DNA of 35,408 nt. It comes from Roseateles toxinivorans (GTDB lineage Bacteria; Pseudomonadota; Gammaproteobacteria; Burkholderiales; Burkholderiaceae_C). Below are positions 8,597 to 18,453 of this stretch, piece by piece (position 1 is the first letter of the stretch; each line of letters opens with the position of its first letter). Below the pieces are notes generated by a model. That model had not been told where the DNA came from and did not search any database. It saw only the letters and a program-made list of their open reading frames with translations. The position numbers and the translations under genes are program-made. The stretch is from positions 1-35,408 of the forward strand of contig CAMDHE010000045.1 in assembly GCA_945898095.1 (NCBI GenBank). The letters run 5' to 3'.

Positions 8597-10680
8597 ACGC
8601 ATCCACGGCCACCTCATCCGAAACCCAGGCCCTGATGGCGCCTTGGGCAGGACCCCATGGCGGCCTGCCACCGCTGGCTGGCGTGAACCCGACGGCGCTG
8701 GAAGAAGCAATGCGCTCCGCTATCGAAGCCAAGCGCGCCGAGGTGCAGGCCATCTCGTCGAACACCGCGCCGCCCAGTTTCGAAAACACCGCCGCTGCGC
8801 TGGAAAACTGCGGCCGTGCCTTAGGGCGAGTTCTTTGTGTGCACCGGGTCTATGCCAATAGCCTGAGCCTGGGCGACATGCCAGGCGTCGAGCAGCGCAT
8901 CGCGCCCATGCTGGCCGCACTGGATGACGAGATCGCGCACGACGAGCGCCTGTACTCTCGGCTCAACGCAGTGTGGGACCAGCGCGCGGCGGCCGGCCTG
9001 ACACCCGAGCAACAACGGCTGCTCGAAGTGCAACGAAAGCGCATGCAACGCAAGGGTGCGGGCTTGGCGGTATCGGCCAAAGCGCGCTTGGCGCAGATCA
9101 ATGCACGGCTGGCCTCACTGTCGACCCAGTACAACCAGAACCTGATGCACGAGGCAGGCACGCAGGCGGTCTTCATCGAAGACCTGTCCGGCCTGGACGG
9201 CCTGCCCGAAGCCCAGCGCCAGGCCGCAGCAGCCGCGGCGGCAGACAAGGGCCGGCCCGGCATCTGGGCCATCCCGAATGCCCGCGGCGCGGTCTGGCCC
9301 TTCCTGACGCTCGCCACCCGACGCGACCTGCGCGAACAGGTCTGGCGCATGTGGACAAACCGCGGCGACAACGCCGGTGCGTTCGACAACAAACCCATCG
9401 CTGCCGAGATCCTGCTGCTGCGCGGCGAACTGGCGCGGCTGATGGGCTACCCGAGCTTCGCCCATTACGCGTTGGCCGAGCGTATGGCGCGCACGCCCGA
9501 GACGGCAATGGCGCTGCTGGAAGGCACCTGGACGAGCGTGAAAGCGGCTGCGCATGCGCAGATTGCCGACTACCAGGCCATCGCCGACAAAGATCCCGCT
9601 GTCGAAGGCGCACGGCTTGCACCCTGGGACCGCCAGTTCTATGCCGAAAAGCTGCGCCGTGAACGTTTCAATCTGGACGGTGACGCCGTCAAGGCGCACC
9701 TGCCGCTGGAAGCGGTGCTGCAAGCCATGTTTTGGGCCGCCGGTCGTGTTCATGGCCTGAGCTTCAAGCCCATCGCCGATGCGCCCTTGGTCCATCCCAG
9801 CGTGCGCGTTTACGAGGTCAGCCGCGACGGCGACGCGGTGGGCGTCATCTACTTCGACCTGTTCAACCGCGCGGGCAAAGCCCACGGCTCGTACCAGATG
9901 CAGTACCGCGAAGCCGAGAACTTCCGCGGCCGGGTGCTGCCGATTTCTGGCATTTACTCGACCTTTGCGCCGCCACCCGAAGGCCAACCCGCCTTGCTGC
10001 CCTGGGAGTACGCCAACGTTTTCTTTCACGAATTCGGCCACGCGCTGCACATGCTGCATTGCACCTCGTCCTACGCGTCATTGGGCAGCCAGCATGTGGC
10101 CTGGGATTTCGTCGAACTGCCAGCGCTGATCAACGAACGCTGGCTGCGCGACCGTGACTTGCTGGGTCGTTTCGCCCGTCATCACATCACCGGTGAGCCG
10201 ATGCCCACTGAGCTGATCGACCGCATCGAACAGGGCCTGAAGTACGACCGCATCTTCAGCCTCAATCCCGACTTCCTGCTGCCGGCCATCGTCGACATGC
10301 GACTGCACCTGATGGCCGACGGCAGTGGCCAGCCCATCGACCCGGTGCAGGTCGAGAACGATACGCTGGCCGAACTGGGCATGCCGCCGGCCTGGGACCT
10401 GATCATGCGCGTCACGCACAACTTCCACATCTTCATCGGCGGCTATGCCGCCGGGCTGTATTCATACCTGTGGGCCGACGTGATGGCGGCCGACGCGGTA
10501 GAGACTTTCGAACGCTCGCCGGGCAGCATCTACGACGTGGCCACTTCGAAGGCCTGGATCGACAACATTCTGAGCGTCGGCCACCGGGTGCCGGCCGACG
10601 AAGCCTTCCACCACTTTGCCGGGCACGACCCCGACCCGTCGCCGCTGCATCGGCGCTTCGGCCTGCAGACGACTCCCTGA
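8593..10680 (+). CDS. M3 family zinc oligopeptidase, dipeptidyl-carboxypeptidase (Dcp)-like
   Basis: This 695-residue protein is close to the usual length of about 680 for Dcp and oligopeptidase A. The zinc motif HEFGH (His479, Glu480, His483) is followed by Glu508 in WDFVELP, the third zinc ligand. The N-terminal PSFENTAAALENCGRALGRV stretch matches the M3 Dcp pattern. The family removes dipeptides or cuts short peptides in the cytoplasm, and no signal peptide is seen. The most likely start is the TTG at 8593, which shares TTGA with the stop of the preceding gene; ATG at 8635 is an alternative that would lose 14 residues of low conservation. It probably completes the degradation of peptides imported by operon 1. 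Dcp versus oligopeptidase A cannot be decided by eye. Confidence 0.92.
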   Translation: MNASTATSSETQALMAPWAGPHGGLPPLAGVNPTALEEAMRSAIEAKRAEVQAISSNTAPPSFENTAAALENCGRALGRVLCVHRVYANSLSLGDMPGVEQRIAPMLAALDDEIAHDERLYSRLNAVWDQRAAAGLTPEQQRLLEVQRKRMQRKGAGLAVSAKARLAQINARLASLSTQYNQNLMHEAGTQAVFIEDLSGLDGLPEAQRQAAAAAAADKGRPGIWAIPNARGAVWPFLTLATRRDLREQVWRMWTNRGDNAGAFDNKPIAAEILLLRGELARLMGYPSFAHYALAERMARTPETAMALLEGTWTSVKAAAHAQIADYQAIADKDPAVEGARLAPWDRQFYAEKLRRERFNLDGDAVKAHLPLEAVLQAMFWAAGRVHGLSFKPIADAPLVHPSVRVYEVSRDGDAVGVIYFDLFNRAGKAHGSYQMQYREAENFRGRVLPISGIYSTFAPPPEGQPALLPWEYANVFFHEFGHALHMLHCTSSYASLGSQHVAWDFVELPALINERWLRDRDLLGRFARHHITGEPMPTELIDRIEQGLKYDRIFSLNPDFLLPAIVDMRLHLMADGSGQPIDPVQVENDTLAELGMPPAWDLIMRVTHNFHIFIGGYAAGLYSYLWADVMAADAVETFERSPGSIYDVATSKAWIDNILSVGHRVPADEAFHHFAGHDPDPSPLHRRFGLQTTP

Positions 10681-10705
10681 CAACGCCTAACCATTCTTGA
10701 ACGCG

Positions 10706-11419
<714 letters not shown>

Positions 11420-11490
11420 GCCGACTTTTCCTCGCTCGCTGGACTTCCTGGCCCCCGGCTGAAGGCGATCTGCGCCCGGTTTGCCGGAAC

Positions 11491-11621
11491 TTCTCGGTAA
11501 GGCAGTACGAGCAGTTGGCGCAGGAGCTCAACTTCAACATCATGTTCAGCCAGCGTGGGGTGATGACGCTCGCGCATTCGCACCACGACCTCGATTCGCA
11601 GTCGCGTTGGGCCAATGCGAT
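11491..11621 (+). pseudogene. soxB: 131-bp internal relic of sarcosine oxidase beta subunit (copy 1)
   Basis: This short stretch translates in one frame as [19 protein letters not shown] and continues through SQRGVMTLAH to RWANA. It matches the same part of the longer soxB relic at 27960-28090. By eye about 122 of 131 bases are identical, with no gaps. Homology stops abruptly at both ends, inside what would be the FAD-domain region of SoxB. It has no start codon of its own and sits in non-coding DNA between two operons, so it is a dead fragment. Both copies lie on the plus strand as a direct repeat 16.3 kb apart. Confidence 0.82.
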
Positions 11622-11864
11622 ACAGGAAGCCGATCCAACGGAGCAGCGGTTCTGGGGCCACGCGCGGTATCCTGGCGAGCGCCTGAGTGAACCGGCCGGG
11701 AGGAAATCAGTCTCTGCGACACCCTCAGAAGAGGTCTCCCAGCGTACGAATTGGTGCATTGGTAATGCGACACTTTCGAGCCGGAGCGTCGGCTGTTCCA
11801 AGGGGTGATGCCGGGCTCACGCGGTTGAAATGACGATCCGGTCTCCCCAGCAGGCAGGGTGATG
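11622..11864. other. intergenic stretch with no recognised gene
   Basis: Between the soxB relic and the promoter region of the second receptor I see no convincing coding sequence. The only open frame is a run-on of the relic frame, ending near 11808, with no family resemblance. Together with 11420-11490 and the relic it forms a 550-bp gap between the two plus-strand operons. I found no obvious hairpin followed by a T-run. Confidence 0.6.
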
Positions 11865-11911
11865 CCTAGCATGTTCTTGATATAGCAGCGCACACTGGCT
11901 TTGTCTATTCT
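11865..11911 (+). promoter_or_regulatory. candidate promoter and operator of the second receptor operon
   Basis: TTCTTGATAT at 11874-11883 lies inside a 20-bp window (11865-11884) that matches 13 of 20 positions of the dyad at 27467-27486 read on its minus strand. A TATTCT -10 candidate lies 23 bp downstream of TTGATA, at 11906-11911. The same long spacing is seen in the two other copies. Matches to the left arm are weak, so this is the least certain copy. Confidence 0.35.
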
Positions 11912-11969
11912 GCCGTACGCGCCGCTGATGTCGGCGAGCCGATTTCGACAACGACAGGGACCCACAATC

Positions 11970-14180
11970 ATGACCAATGACCTGGCCCCGCGCCGCCTTG
12001 CAACAACAGCCACGTCGCACGCCGTCCGCATTGCCTGTGCGCTTGCAGCGCTCACCCCCGCGTCTGCTGCCTGGGCGCAGACGACACCACCACCACTCGC
12101 CGCGCCTGTCACTGCTGCCGGTGACGCCACCGTCCTGGAAACCGTCACTGTGACTGCGCGCAAGCGTGAGGAGCGGGGCCAGGACGTGCCGCAGTCGATG
12201 AACGTCTTCTCAGGCGCAGCCCTGGAAAGCAGCGGCGTCACCCAGTTGGAGGAGCTGCAGTTCCGCACGCCGGGCTTGAAGGTGGTCAACGCGCTCGGCC
12301 AGGCCAGCGTGTCGATCCGCGGCATCAGCAATAACGCCAGTCCCCGGGGCGGCTCGGCGTCGACTGCGGTGCACCTCGACGGCGTGTACCTGCCGCGCCC
12401 GATTCTTGCGCTCGGGGAAGTGTTTGATCTGGAGCGGGTCGAAGTCCTCAAGGGGCCCGAGGGCACGCTGTATGGCCGCAACGCGACCGCCGGCGTCATC
12501 AACTACCTTACGCGCGATCCGCGTGGCGGAAGCGGCTTCGATGGCTTTGTCGGTGGCGGGTCGTACGGCCTGCTGCGGGCGCAGGCCGGTTTCAATGTCA
12601 ACCTGGGCGAGGCAGCCGGGCTGCGAGTTAGCGCGGTGCACTCCAAGGACGACGGCTACACCAAGAACATCGGCAAGGGCGGTGGCGACATCGATGCCCG
12701 TGATTTCTCGGCCTTGCGCTTGAAGGGTGTGTTCGAGCTCACCAAGGACGTGCAACTCAAGCTCACGCTGCAAAGCGTCAATGACCGGGGCACGCAGGGA
12801 ATGGGCGCCAGCCACAATCCTGCAACGACGAGCGCCTACGTTTTCCAAGCCGGTGCGCCGCAGCGCGAATCAGCGCGTCGAATCCGTCTGGATACGGCGG
12901 CCGATTCGTCACGGCAGGGCACCATCGCCTCTGCCGAGGTCAGCGCCAACCTCGGCAAAGACCTCGAATTCAAGTCGATCACGGGATATGTGGGATACAG
13001 CAGCCGGAGCTTATTGGATGCCGACGGTGTCGGGGGGTTCATCGAAAATGCGTCCGCAACAGACAAATCGACCTTTGTTTCGCAGGAGTTTCAACTCTCC
13101 GGTCGGTTCGGACCGGCTGTGAGCTGGACCTCGGGCGTGTACGTCTCGCGCGAGACGACCTCTGGCACATCCTTGATCGCGGACTCGAACTACTATCCTG
13201 TAGACCTGTCACCGTTCACCCTATTTGAGCTTGCGTATGACTCCACCGCACGCAACACCGCAGTCTTTGGCGAAGCAACCTGGCAGTTTGCCGACAAAAC
13301 GTCGCTGCTGGTCGGCGCGCGCCAGACGAATGAGAGTCAGGAGGGTTCTTCCAAAGGCTACCTGCTCGATTTCGATACCTTCATGCCGGTTCCATTTGGC
13401 GGCGCACCGAAAGTCAGCGCCAGTAGTTTCACGCCGAAGGCCCTGCTGCAGCACCGATTCGACAAGGACACGATGGTCTATGCCAGTGCCACGTCGGGAT
13501 TCAAGAGCGGCGGCATAAACTTCAATCCGCCGTTGTCTAAGTACAGTCCGGAAAAGGTCAAGTCCTACGAGCTGGGGACGAAGCTGATCACGGCTGGTGG
13601 CAAGGTCGAATTCGCCGCGGCAGCCTTTTACTACGACTACACCGACCTGCAACTGCGCACCGTGGTCGGCAACCAGACGCCCATCTCCAACGCGGCCAAG
13701 GCGGAGATCAAGGGCCTGGAGTTCACATTGATCGGACGGCCGACTCGCGAGCTGAGCCTTGACCTGAACGCGGCATATGTCGACAGTGCCTTGAAGAACT
13801 ACATTTCGCCGGCCACCAAGACTGACTTGAGTGGCACGCCGCTGCCGTTGACGCCGAAGGCCTCCGCCACCGCTGGGGCCGAGTACCGGTGGGCTTTGGG
13901 CGGTGGTGCACTCACGATGCGTGCCGAGGTGAACCATCAGGGAGCGGTCATCTTCCCGGCATTCCAGAACACTGCCTTCGAGCGCCAGGACGCGGTGACG
14001 CTGGTCAACGCCAATTTGCGTTATGCGCTATCGGGCGGCAAGACTTATGTGTCCCTGATTGGCCGCAACCTGACCGACAAGACCTACCTGTCGAACCGCA
14101 ACTACACCCGAGGTTTCTACGACTTGCAGACCTTTGCGCCGCCGCGCACGTTCGAACTCCGCCTGGGGACCAAGTTCTAG
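11970..14180 (+). CDS. TonB-dependent outer-membrane receptor (operon 2)
   Basis: This 736-residue outer-membrane receptor has a signal peptide at residues 1-36 with a probable cut in AWA-QTT. A TonB-box-like stretch, LETVTVTARKREE, follows at about 57-69. The plug carries SIRGISNNASPRGG and DLERVEVLKGPEGTLYGRNA, and the barrel ends in RLGTKF with the terminal Phe. KGPEGTLYGRNATAGVINY is characteristic of the receptor group common in biopolymer- and natural-product-degrading proteobacteria. The ATG at 11970 is preceded by AGGGA; a further in-frame start at 11901 would place non-signal sequence before the signal peptide. It opens an operon of S9 peptidase, DUF885, SRPBCC and LuxR genes, so it probably imports a peptide-like ligand. 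The ligand is not known. Confidence 0.93.
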   Translation: MTNDLAPRRLATTATSHAVRIACALAALTPASAAWAQTTPPPLAAPVTAAGDATVLETVTVTARKREERGQDVPQSMNVFSGAALESSGVTQLEELQFRTPGLKVVNALGQASVSIRGISNNASPRGGSASTAVHLDGVYLPRPILALGEVFDLERVEVLKGPEGTLYGRNATAGVINYLTRDPRGGSGFDGFVGGGSYGLLRAQAGFNVNLGEAAGLRVSAVHSKDDGYTKNIGKGGGDIDARDFSALRLKGVFELTKDVQLKLTLQSVNDRGTQGMGASHNPATTSAYVFQAGAPQRESARRIRLDTAADSSRQGTIASAEVSANLGKDLEFKSITGYVGYSSRSLLDADGVGGFIENASATDKSTFVSQEFQLSGRFGPAVSWTSGVYVSRETTSGTSLIADSNYYPVDLSPFTLFELAYDSTARNTAVFGEATWQFADKTSLLVGARQTNESQEGSSKGYLLDFDTFMPVPFGGAPKVSASSFTPKALLQHRFDKDTMVYASATSGFKSGGINFNPPLSKYSPEKVKSYELGTKLITAGGKVEFAAAAFYYDYTDLQLRTVVGNQTPISNAAKAEIKGLEFTLIGRPTRELSLDLNAAYVDSALKNYISPATKTDLSGTPLPLTPKASATAGAEYRWALGGGALTMRAEVNHQGAVIFPAFQNTAFERQDAVTLVNANLRYALSGGKTYVSLIGRNLTDKTYLSNRNYTRGFYDLQTFAPPRTFELRLGTKF

Positions 14181-14194
14181 CATTAGCATTCGGC

Positions 14195-16216
14195 ATGCCT
14201 TTGCGAGACCCCCAACCGTTCTATGCTGCACTCCAACGGTTCGCGGCTTTGCGTCGGGCCTTGGCGTGTCGCTTTGAATGGTCTGAAGATGGACAAGAGC
14301 TGCGCTGGTCGCTAGGCGACAGCGCAGCGCAACAACAGGTCAGCTACAGGATCGGCGACACCGAACCTCAGGTGACGGCCGCAATGACAAGCCAGCCGGT
14401 CGCGGCGTTGGCGGTTCGGCGGACGTTCATGCGCGAGACCTACCTTGTGCCTGAGTTTCCCGCGCCCGAAGCGCTGTCTCCGGATGGGGGCTGGCTCGCT
14501 TCGCTGCGCCACGGCGAACTGCACCTGCGCAGTGCCGTCGGCGATGCGGAGAAGCAGCTGACCACCGGCGCTACCGAAGATGTGGCGTGGGACCTGGAAA
14601 CGATGGGTGTCGACCCGTGGTCACCCGACGGGCGCTGGCTGTTCGCCAATCAGATGGATCGTCGCGCCGTTTGGCGGGGGGTGCGCACGCGCTTCGATGC
14701 CGATGGCAGCGTGCGGGTCGATCACCCGCGCACACAACGCGCAGGCACGCAGATCGACATCGTGCAGCCCCATCTGATTCCTACCGATGGTGGGCCCGTT
14801 CGTCGCATCGACCTGGGTGACATGCGCGACAGTTTTGTGCGCCTCGTGGGTTGGCTGCCTGACGCCAGCGCCGTTGTGCTTTTGCGTTTGTCTCGCTTGC
14901 TCAATCAGGCTGAACTTTTTGTCGTCAACACTGCGGACTGCCGCGCACGCGCTGTACTGCGCGAACATTCCGCCACGTTCCTGCGCCCGGACACCGTGAT
15001 TTGGGGCGGTTCCTTGGGTTGCGATCTGATGCCGGATCGGCGCTTCCTGTGGCACTCCGAGCGCGACGGCTGGAAGCATCTCTACCTGGGCCGCCTGGAT
15101 GGTGATCCAACCGCGGCGCTCACCCAGTTGACCCGGGGCGAGATCGTGGTTGACGACGTGGTCCGCTGCGACGCCAACTGGGTCTGGTTCCGTGCCCGGG
15201 CTGCCGGGCCCCGGCCTTATGACTTGCATCTATACCGTGTGCCGCTGGCGGGTGGGGCCGTACAGCGCCTGTCGGAGGGCGACGGCGAACACGATGTTCT
15301 CTTCTCGCCTGACGGCTCGCACTTTGTCGATACCTTCTCGACCCCGTCGATGCCGCCATGCAGTGTGCTGCGCCTGGGCAACGGGGCGCTAGTGACCGAG
15401 CTTGATCGTGCTGAGGTGAACGTGCAGCTGGGTGCCCGCTGGACAGCCCCCGATGAGATCGTCGTCACCGCAGCCGATGGCGTCACTGCCCTGCACGGCG
15501 TGCTGTTCAAACCACCCGGCTTCGACCCGTCGCATCGATACCCCTTGCTGCACTGGGTCTACGGCGGCCCTCAGATGCGCATCGCTCCATCTGCCTTCGC
15601 GCTGCGCGGCGACAACGACCTGTTGCACCATGCGCTGGCTGACGCCGGCTACCTCGTGCTCGTGCTTGACGCACGCGGAACGCCACAGCGCTCAAAAGCC
15701 TTTCAGGACCTGGTCTGGCGCAGTTTCGTGGACCATGTCGTGGCTGACCAGGCCGGCGCACTGCGCCAACTGCTCGCACTGCACCCTTGGATCGACGGGC
15801 AGCGCGTCGGCGTGCTGGGGCGATCTTGGGGTGCCGCCTTTGCCCTCCACCTGCTCGCCGCTGCACCTGATCTCTATCGCGCGGCGGCCTGTACCGTGCC
15901 CGGTTTCGACCCATATGGCGGCCTGATCTACGAGCCCTACCTGGGATTGCCGCAAGACGACCCGAGGCCCTACCAGGCCGCCGAACCCTGGGCGCTGCCA
16001 CAACGCATCGACAAGCAGGCGCGGGTGCTGTTGATGGCCGGCACGCTGGACTCGCCACAGCAATGGGATCTGCAGCGCATGTCGCGCCTATTGGTCGAGG
16101 CGGACATCTCGCACCAGACCCTGGTTTTCGCCGAACAGGAGCATGTGTTCGAAGCCGATGCATTGCGCTTTCACCAGCGCGCTCTGCGCGACTTCTTCGA
16201 CGAGGCTTTGGCATGA
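14195..16216 (+). CDS. S9 family serine peptidase (prolyl oligopeptidase / DPP-IV type)
   Basis: This 673-residue protein has an N-terminal propeller-like half with repeated SPDG blocks (SPDGGWLAS, SPDGRWLFA, SPDGSHF). A C-terminal alpha/beta hydrolase half runs from about 440, with HWVYGGPQMR and the DARGTP turn. The catalytic triad is Ser544 in GRSWG, Asp619 in GTLDSP and His650 in EQEHVF. The elbow is unusual: most DPP-IV/acylaminoacyl peptidases have GWSYGG, whereas here Arg precedes and Trp follows the Ser. No signal peptide is visible, so it is probably cytoplasmic. The start is ATG at 14195, 14 bp after the receptor stop. The stop overlaps the next ATG as ATGA. It probably releases dipeptides or acyl-amino acids from small peptides; the specificity is not readable. 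Confidence 0.9.
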   Translation: MPLRDPQPFYAALQRFAALRRALACRFEWSEDGQELRWSLGDSAAQQQVSYRIGDTEPQVTAAMTSQPVAALAVRRTFMRETYLVPEFPAPEALSPDGGWLASLRHGELHLRSAVGDAEKQLTTGATEDVAWDLETMGVDPWSPDGRWLFANQMDRRAVWRGVRTRFDADGSVRVDHPRTQRAGTQIDIVQPHLIPTDGGPVRRIDLGDMRDSFVRLVGWLPDASAVVLLRLSRLLNQAELFVVNTADCRARAVLREHSATFLRPDTVIWGGSLGCDLMPDRRFLWHSERDGWKHLYLGRLDGDPTAALTQLTRGEIVVDDVVRCDANWVWFRARAAGPRPYDLHLYRVPLAGGAVQRLSEGDGEHDVLFSPDGSHFVDTFSTPSMPPCSVLRLGNGALVTELDRAEVNVQLGARWTAPDEIVVTAADGVTALHGVLFKPPGFDPSHRYPLLHWVYGGPQMRIAPSAFALRGDNDLLHHALADAGYLVLVLDARGTPQRSKAFQDLVWRSFVDHVVADQAGALRQLLALHPWIDGQRVGVLGRSWGAAFALHLLAAAPDLYRAAACTVPGFDPYGGLIYEPYLGLPQDDPRPYQAAEPWALPQRIDKQARVLLMAGTLDSPQQWDLQRMSRLLVEADISHQTLVFAEQEHVFEADALRFHQRALRDFFDEALA

Positions 16217-17898
16217 CAGTGCTGGCTCAACTGCTGGCCACCGCGGATGGCGTGCTCGCCCGGCGCGAGAGCGTTGAGCCGGCACTGGCCTTGAGCCTGG
16301 GCCGACCCGTGCACGGCCTGGCCACGCTGGACCCGGCACGCCAGCAAGCCGATGCGGCATTCTTCCAGGAGGCACGCACCCATCTGGCAGGGCTCGCTGC
16401 AACCGAGCTGAGCCCAGCTCAGGACGGCTTGCGCCGTGCCTTGATGGTCGACTTGACGCACCGTATCGACGGCGCCGCATTCCGCAATCTGGACTTCGTG
16501 GTCGCGCCCTACACAGGGGGTGACCTGCATGCCGAGGCACAGCAGGCGCTGGCCGCACAGCCTTTGGCGTGCAAGGCCGACATCGAAGCCTATGCCGCGC
16601 TGGTGCGTGACTATGCCCGGCTGGCGCGCGAGATGCTGGCGCACACCACGCAACAGCAAGCCCAGGGTCTATACCTGGCGGCGCCGGCTTTGCCCGCAGC
16701 ACGGGCCACGCTCCGAGACGTGATAGACGCACTGCCTGCTGCGGTGAGGCCGGCGGATGCACGTCTGACTGCGCTTGGTCCTGCGGCCGGCGAGGCCTTG
16801 CAAGGCACATTGGCAGCGCTGCTGCATCGCGAGTTGTTGCCGCCACTGCAACAACTCGCATCCCTTCTTGGCGATGCCTGCGCCGCGCGCGCGCCACAGG
16901 GCGTCGGGTTGGGTCAGTACCCGGGCGGCGATGCCTGCTACCGGTATCTGGCGCGTCGCCACGCCGACTGCACGCTTGAGCCTGCAGAGATTCACCGGAT
17001 CGGCCTGGACACGCTGGATCGGCTGCGGGCTGTCAAGGACAGTTTGCGGGCCACACTGATGCCCGGCATGGCCGCTGACGACTTCGACTGTTTGGTGCAG
17101 AACGACCCGCGTTGGAAAGCCACCACGGCGGCCGAGGTCGAAGCCTGTTTTACCGGCCACATGCAACGCCTGGAGCCGCTGCTGCCGAACTGGTTCGGTC
17201 GCCTTCCACGCAACCCTTGGGCGGTCACGAGGGCAAACCCCGCGTTCGAGGGAGGCATGACGTTCGGCTACTTCCAGCGCGCCACGCCAACAGACCCGGT
17301 CGGACGTTATCGCTACAACGGCAGCGACCCGGGTGCACGCTCGCTGATCGGCGCCGCGCACCTGATCTATCACGAGCTGCTGCCGGGGCACCATTTGCAG
17401 TTGTCGCTGCAGGATCAGGCGCAGATGGTGCACCCGCTACAAGGCAACCTGTTTTCCACGGCCACCATCGAAGGCTGGGCGGTCTATTCGTCTGAGCTGG
17501 CCTGCGAAATGGGCGCCATCATCGGCTTCGATCTGTATGGGCATGCCCAGATGCAGAGTTTCATGGCCGCGCGGCTGGTCGTCGACAGCGGCCTCAATGC
17601 CCTGGGCTGGACGCTGGAACGGGCACGTGCCTTCATGCGCGCTCACACGGTTGAGAGCCCCGGCGTGATCGACAGCGAACTACTGCGCTACAGCACCGAC
17701 ATCCCGGCTCAGGCGCTGGCTTATGAACTGGGCCATATTGCCATCAACAAGCTGCGCCAGGATGCACAGCGGCGCTTGGGCAACGCATTCGATGTGCGCG
17801 GCTTTCACGATGCCTTGCTGGCCAACGGTGGCTACCCGCTGCCGGTGCTGGCCGACCAGATCAATCATTGGGTCGCGTCGAGCACTCAACTGCCATGA
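16213..17898 (+). CDS. DUF885 family metallopeptidase-like protein (second copy)
   Basis: This 561-residue DUF885 protein has the hallmark HELLPGHH (His387, Glu388, His393), followed by the EGWAVYSSEL helix and the DIPAQALAYELGHIAI and LRQDAQRRLG segments near the end. The layout matches the first copy at 6118 in length and motif order, but the sequences are clearly diverged, so they are paralogues rather than a recent duplication. No signal peptide is seen. The start ATG at 16213 overlaps the S9 stop as ATGA, and its own stop overlaps the next start as ATGA, so it is strongly coupled. Its role is probably a metal-dependent peptidase in operon 2, parallel to the first copy in operon 1. Confidence 0.9.
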   Translation: MTVLAQLLATADGVLARRESVEPALALSLGRPVHGLATLDPARQQADAAFFQEARTHLAGLAATELSPAQDGLRRALMVDLTHRIDGAAFRNLDFVVAPYTGGDLHAEAQQALAAQPLACKADIEAYAALVRDYARLAREMLAHTTQQQAQGLYLAAPALPAARATLRDVIDALPAAVRPADARLTALGPAAGEALQGTLAALLHRELLPPLQQLASLLGDACAARAPQGVGLGQYPGGDACYRYLARRHADCTLEPAEIHRIGLDTLDRLRAVKDSLRATLMPGMAADDFDCLVQNDPRWKATTAAEVEACFTGHMQRLEPLLPNWFGRLPRNPWAVTRANPAFEGGMTFGYFQRATPTDPVGRYRYNGSDPGARSLIGAAHLIYHELLPGHHLQLSLQDQAQMVHPLQGNLFSTATIEGWAVYSSELACEMGAIIGFDLYGHAQMQSFMAARLVVDSGLNALGWTLERARAFMRAHTVESPGVIDSELLRYSTDIPAQALAYELGHIAINKLRQDAQRRLGNAFDVRGFHDALLANGGYPLPVLADQINHWVASSTQLP

Positions 17899-18410
17899 AC
17901 TCACCGCCGTCTCCTGAACAGCCCACCCCGACGTTTGGCACGCATACGTTCGGCGCACTCAATTGCGCCCGAATAGACCTGGCTGCGGATGCCGATGAAG
18001 TCTGGCCATTGCTTTTCGACCGCGAGCAATGGATGCCCAGATTTGTCAGCAAGGAAAGGCTCGACGGTCCGGCGGACGCAGTGGGTGAACGGGCGCTGTA
18101 CACGAGCCGGGATGCAAGTGGGCAAGCGCACACACGTATCGACGAGATCCTCTGCCTGGAGCCGCAGCGCCGGCTGGTGTTCCGGCTGGCGCTTTTGGAC
18201 GAGGGCGCCACCACCGCCTTCGCAGATTGGCGCTTGGTCCCCACTGCCGCGGGTTGCACGCTGGAGCTGAGCGTATTCTGGCTTGACCTGCCCGGACCGG
18301 GCATGAACTGGCCGGCGGTGCAGACGCTGCGGCAGAGCTACGTTGCGGCGACACAAATCGTCATTGAAGGGCATCTCACGGGCATTCGTGATGCGCTTGC
18401 CAAACACTGA
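17895..18410 (+). CDS. SRPBCC / polyketide-cyclase-like protein
   Basis: This 171-residue protein looks like an SRPBCC (START-like) ligand-binding fold. ARIDLAADADEVWPLLFDREQWMPRF is the typical first strand, helix and turn. RIDEILCLEPQRRLVFRLAL and GCTLELSVFWLDL are the later antiparallel strands, and a long C-terminal helix follows with REST-like spacing (LRQSYVAATQIVIEGHLTGI). Such proteins bind a hydrophobic ligand or catalyse dehydration or cyclisation. The ATG at 17895 overlaps the DUF885 stop as ATGA. Binding of a lipid or aromatic part of the imported compound is inferred. The function is otherwise unknown. Confidence 0.75.
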   Translation: MNSPPSPEQPTPTFGTHTFGALNCARIDLAADADEVWPLLFDREQWMPRFVSKERLDGPADAVGERALYTSRDASGQAHTRIDEILCLEPQRRLVFRLALLDEGATTAFADWRLVPTAAGCTLELSVFWLDLPGPGMNWPAVQTLRQSYVAATQIVIEGHLTGIRDALAKH

Positions 18411-18453
18411 GGCCAGGGGGGCTCGCCCGGCTGGTTTACAGTGCTTGCCACAA

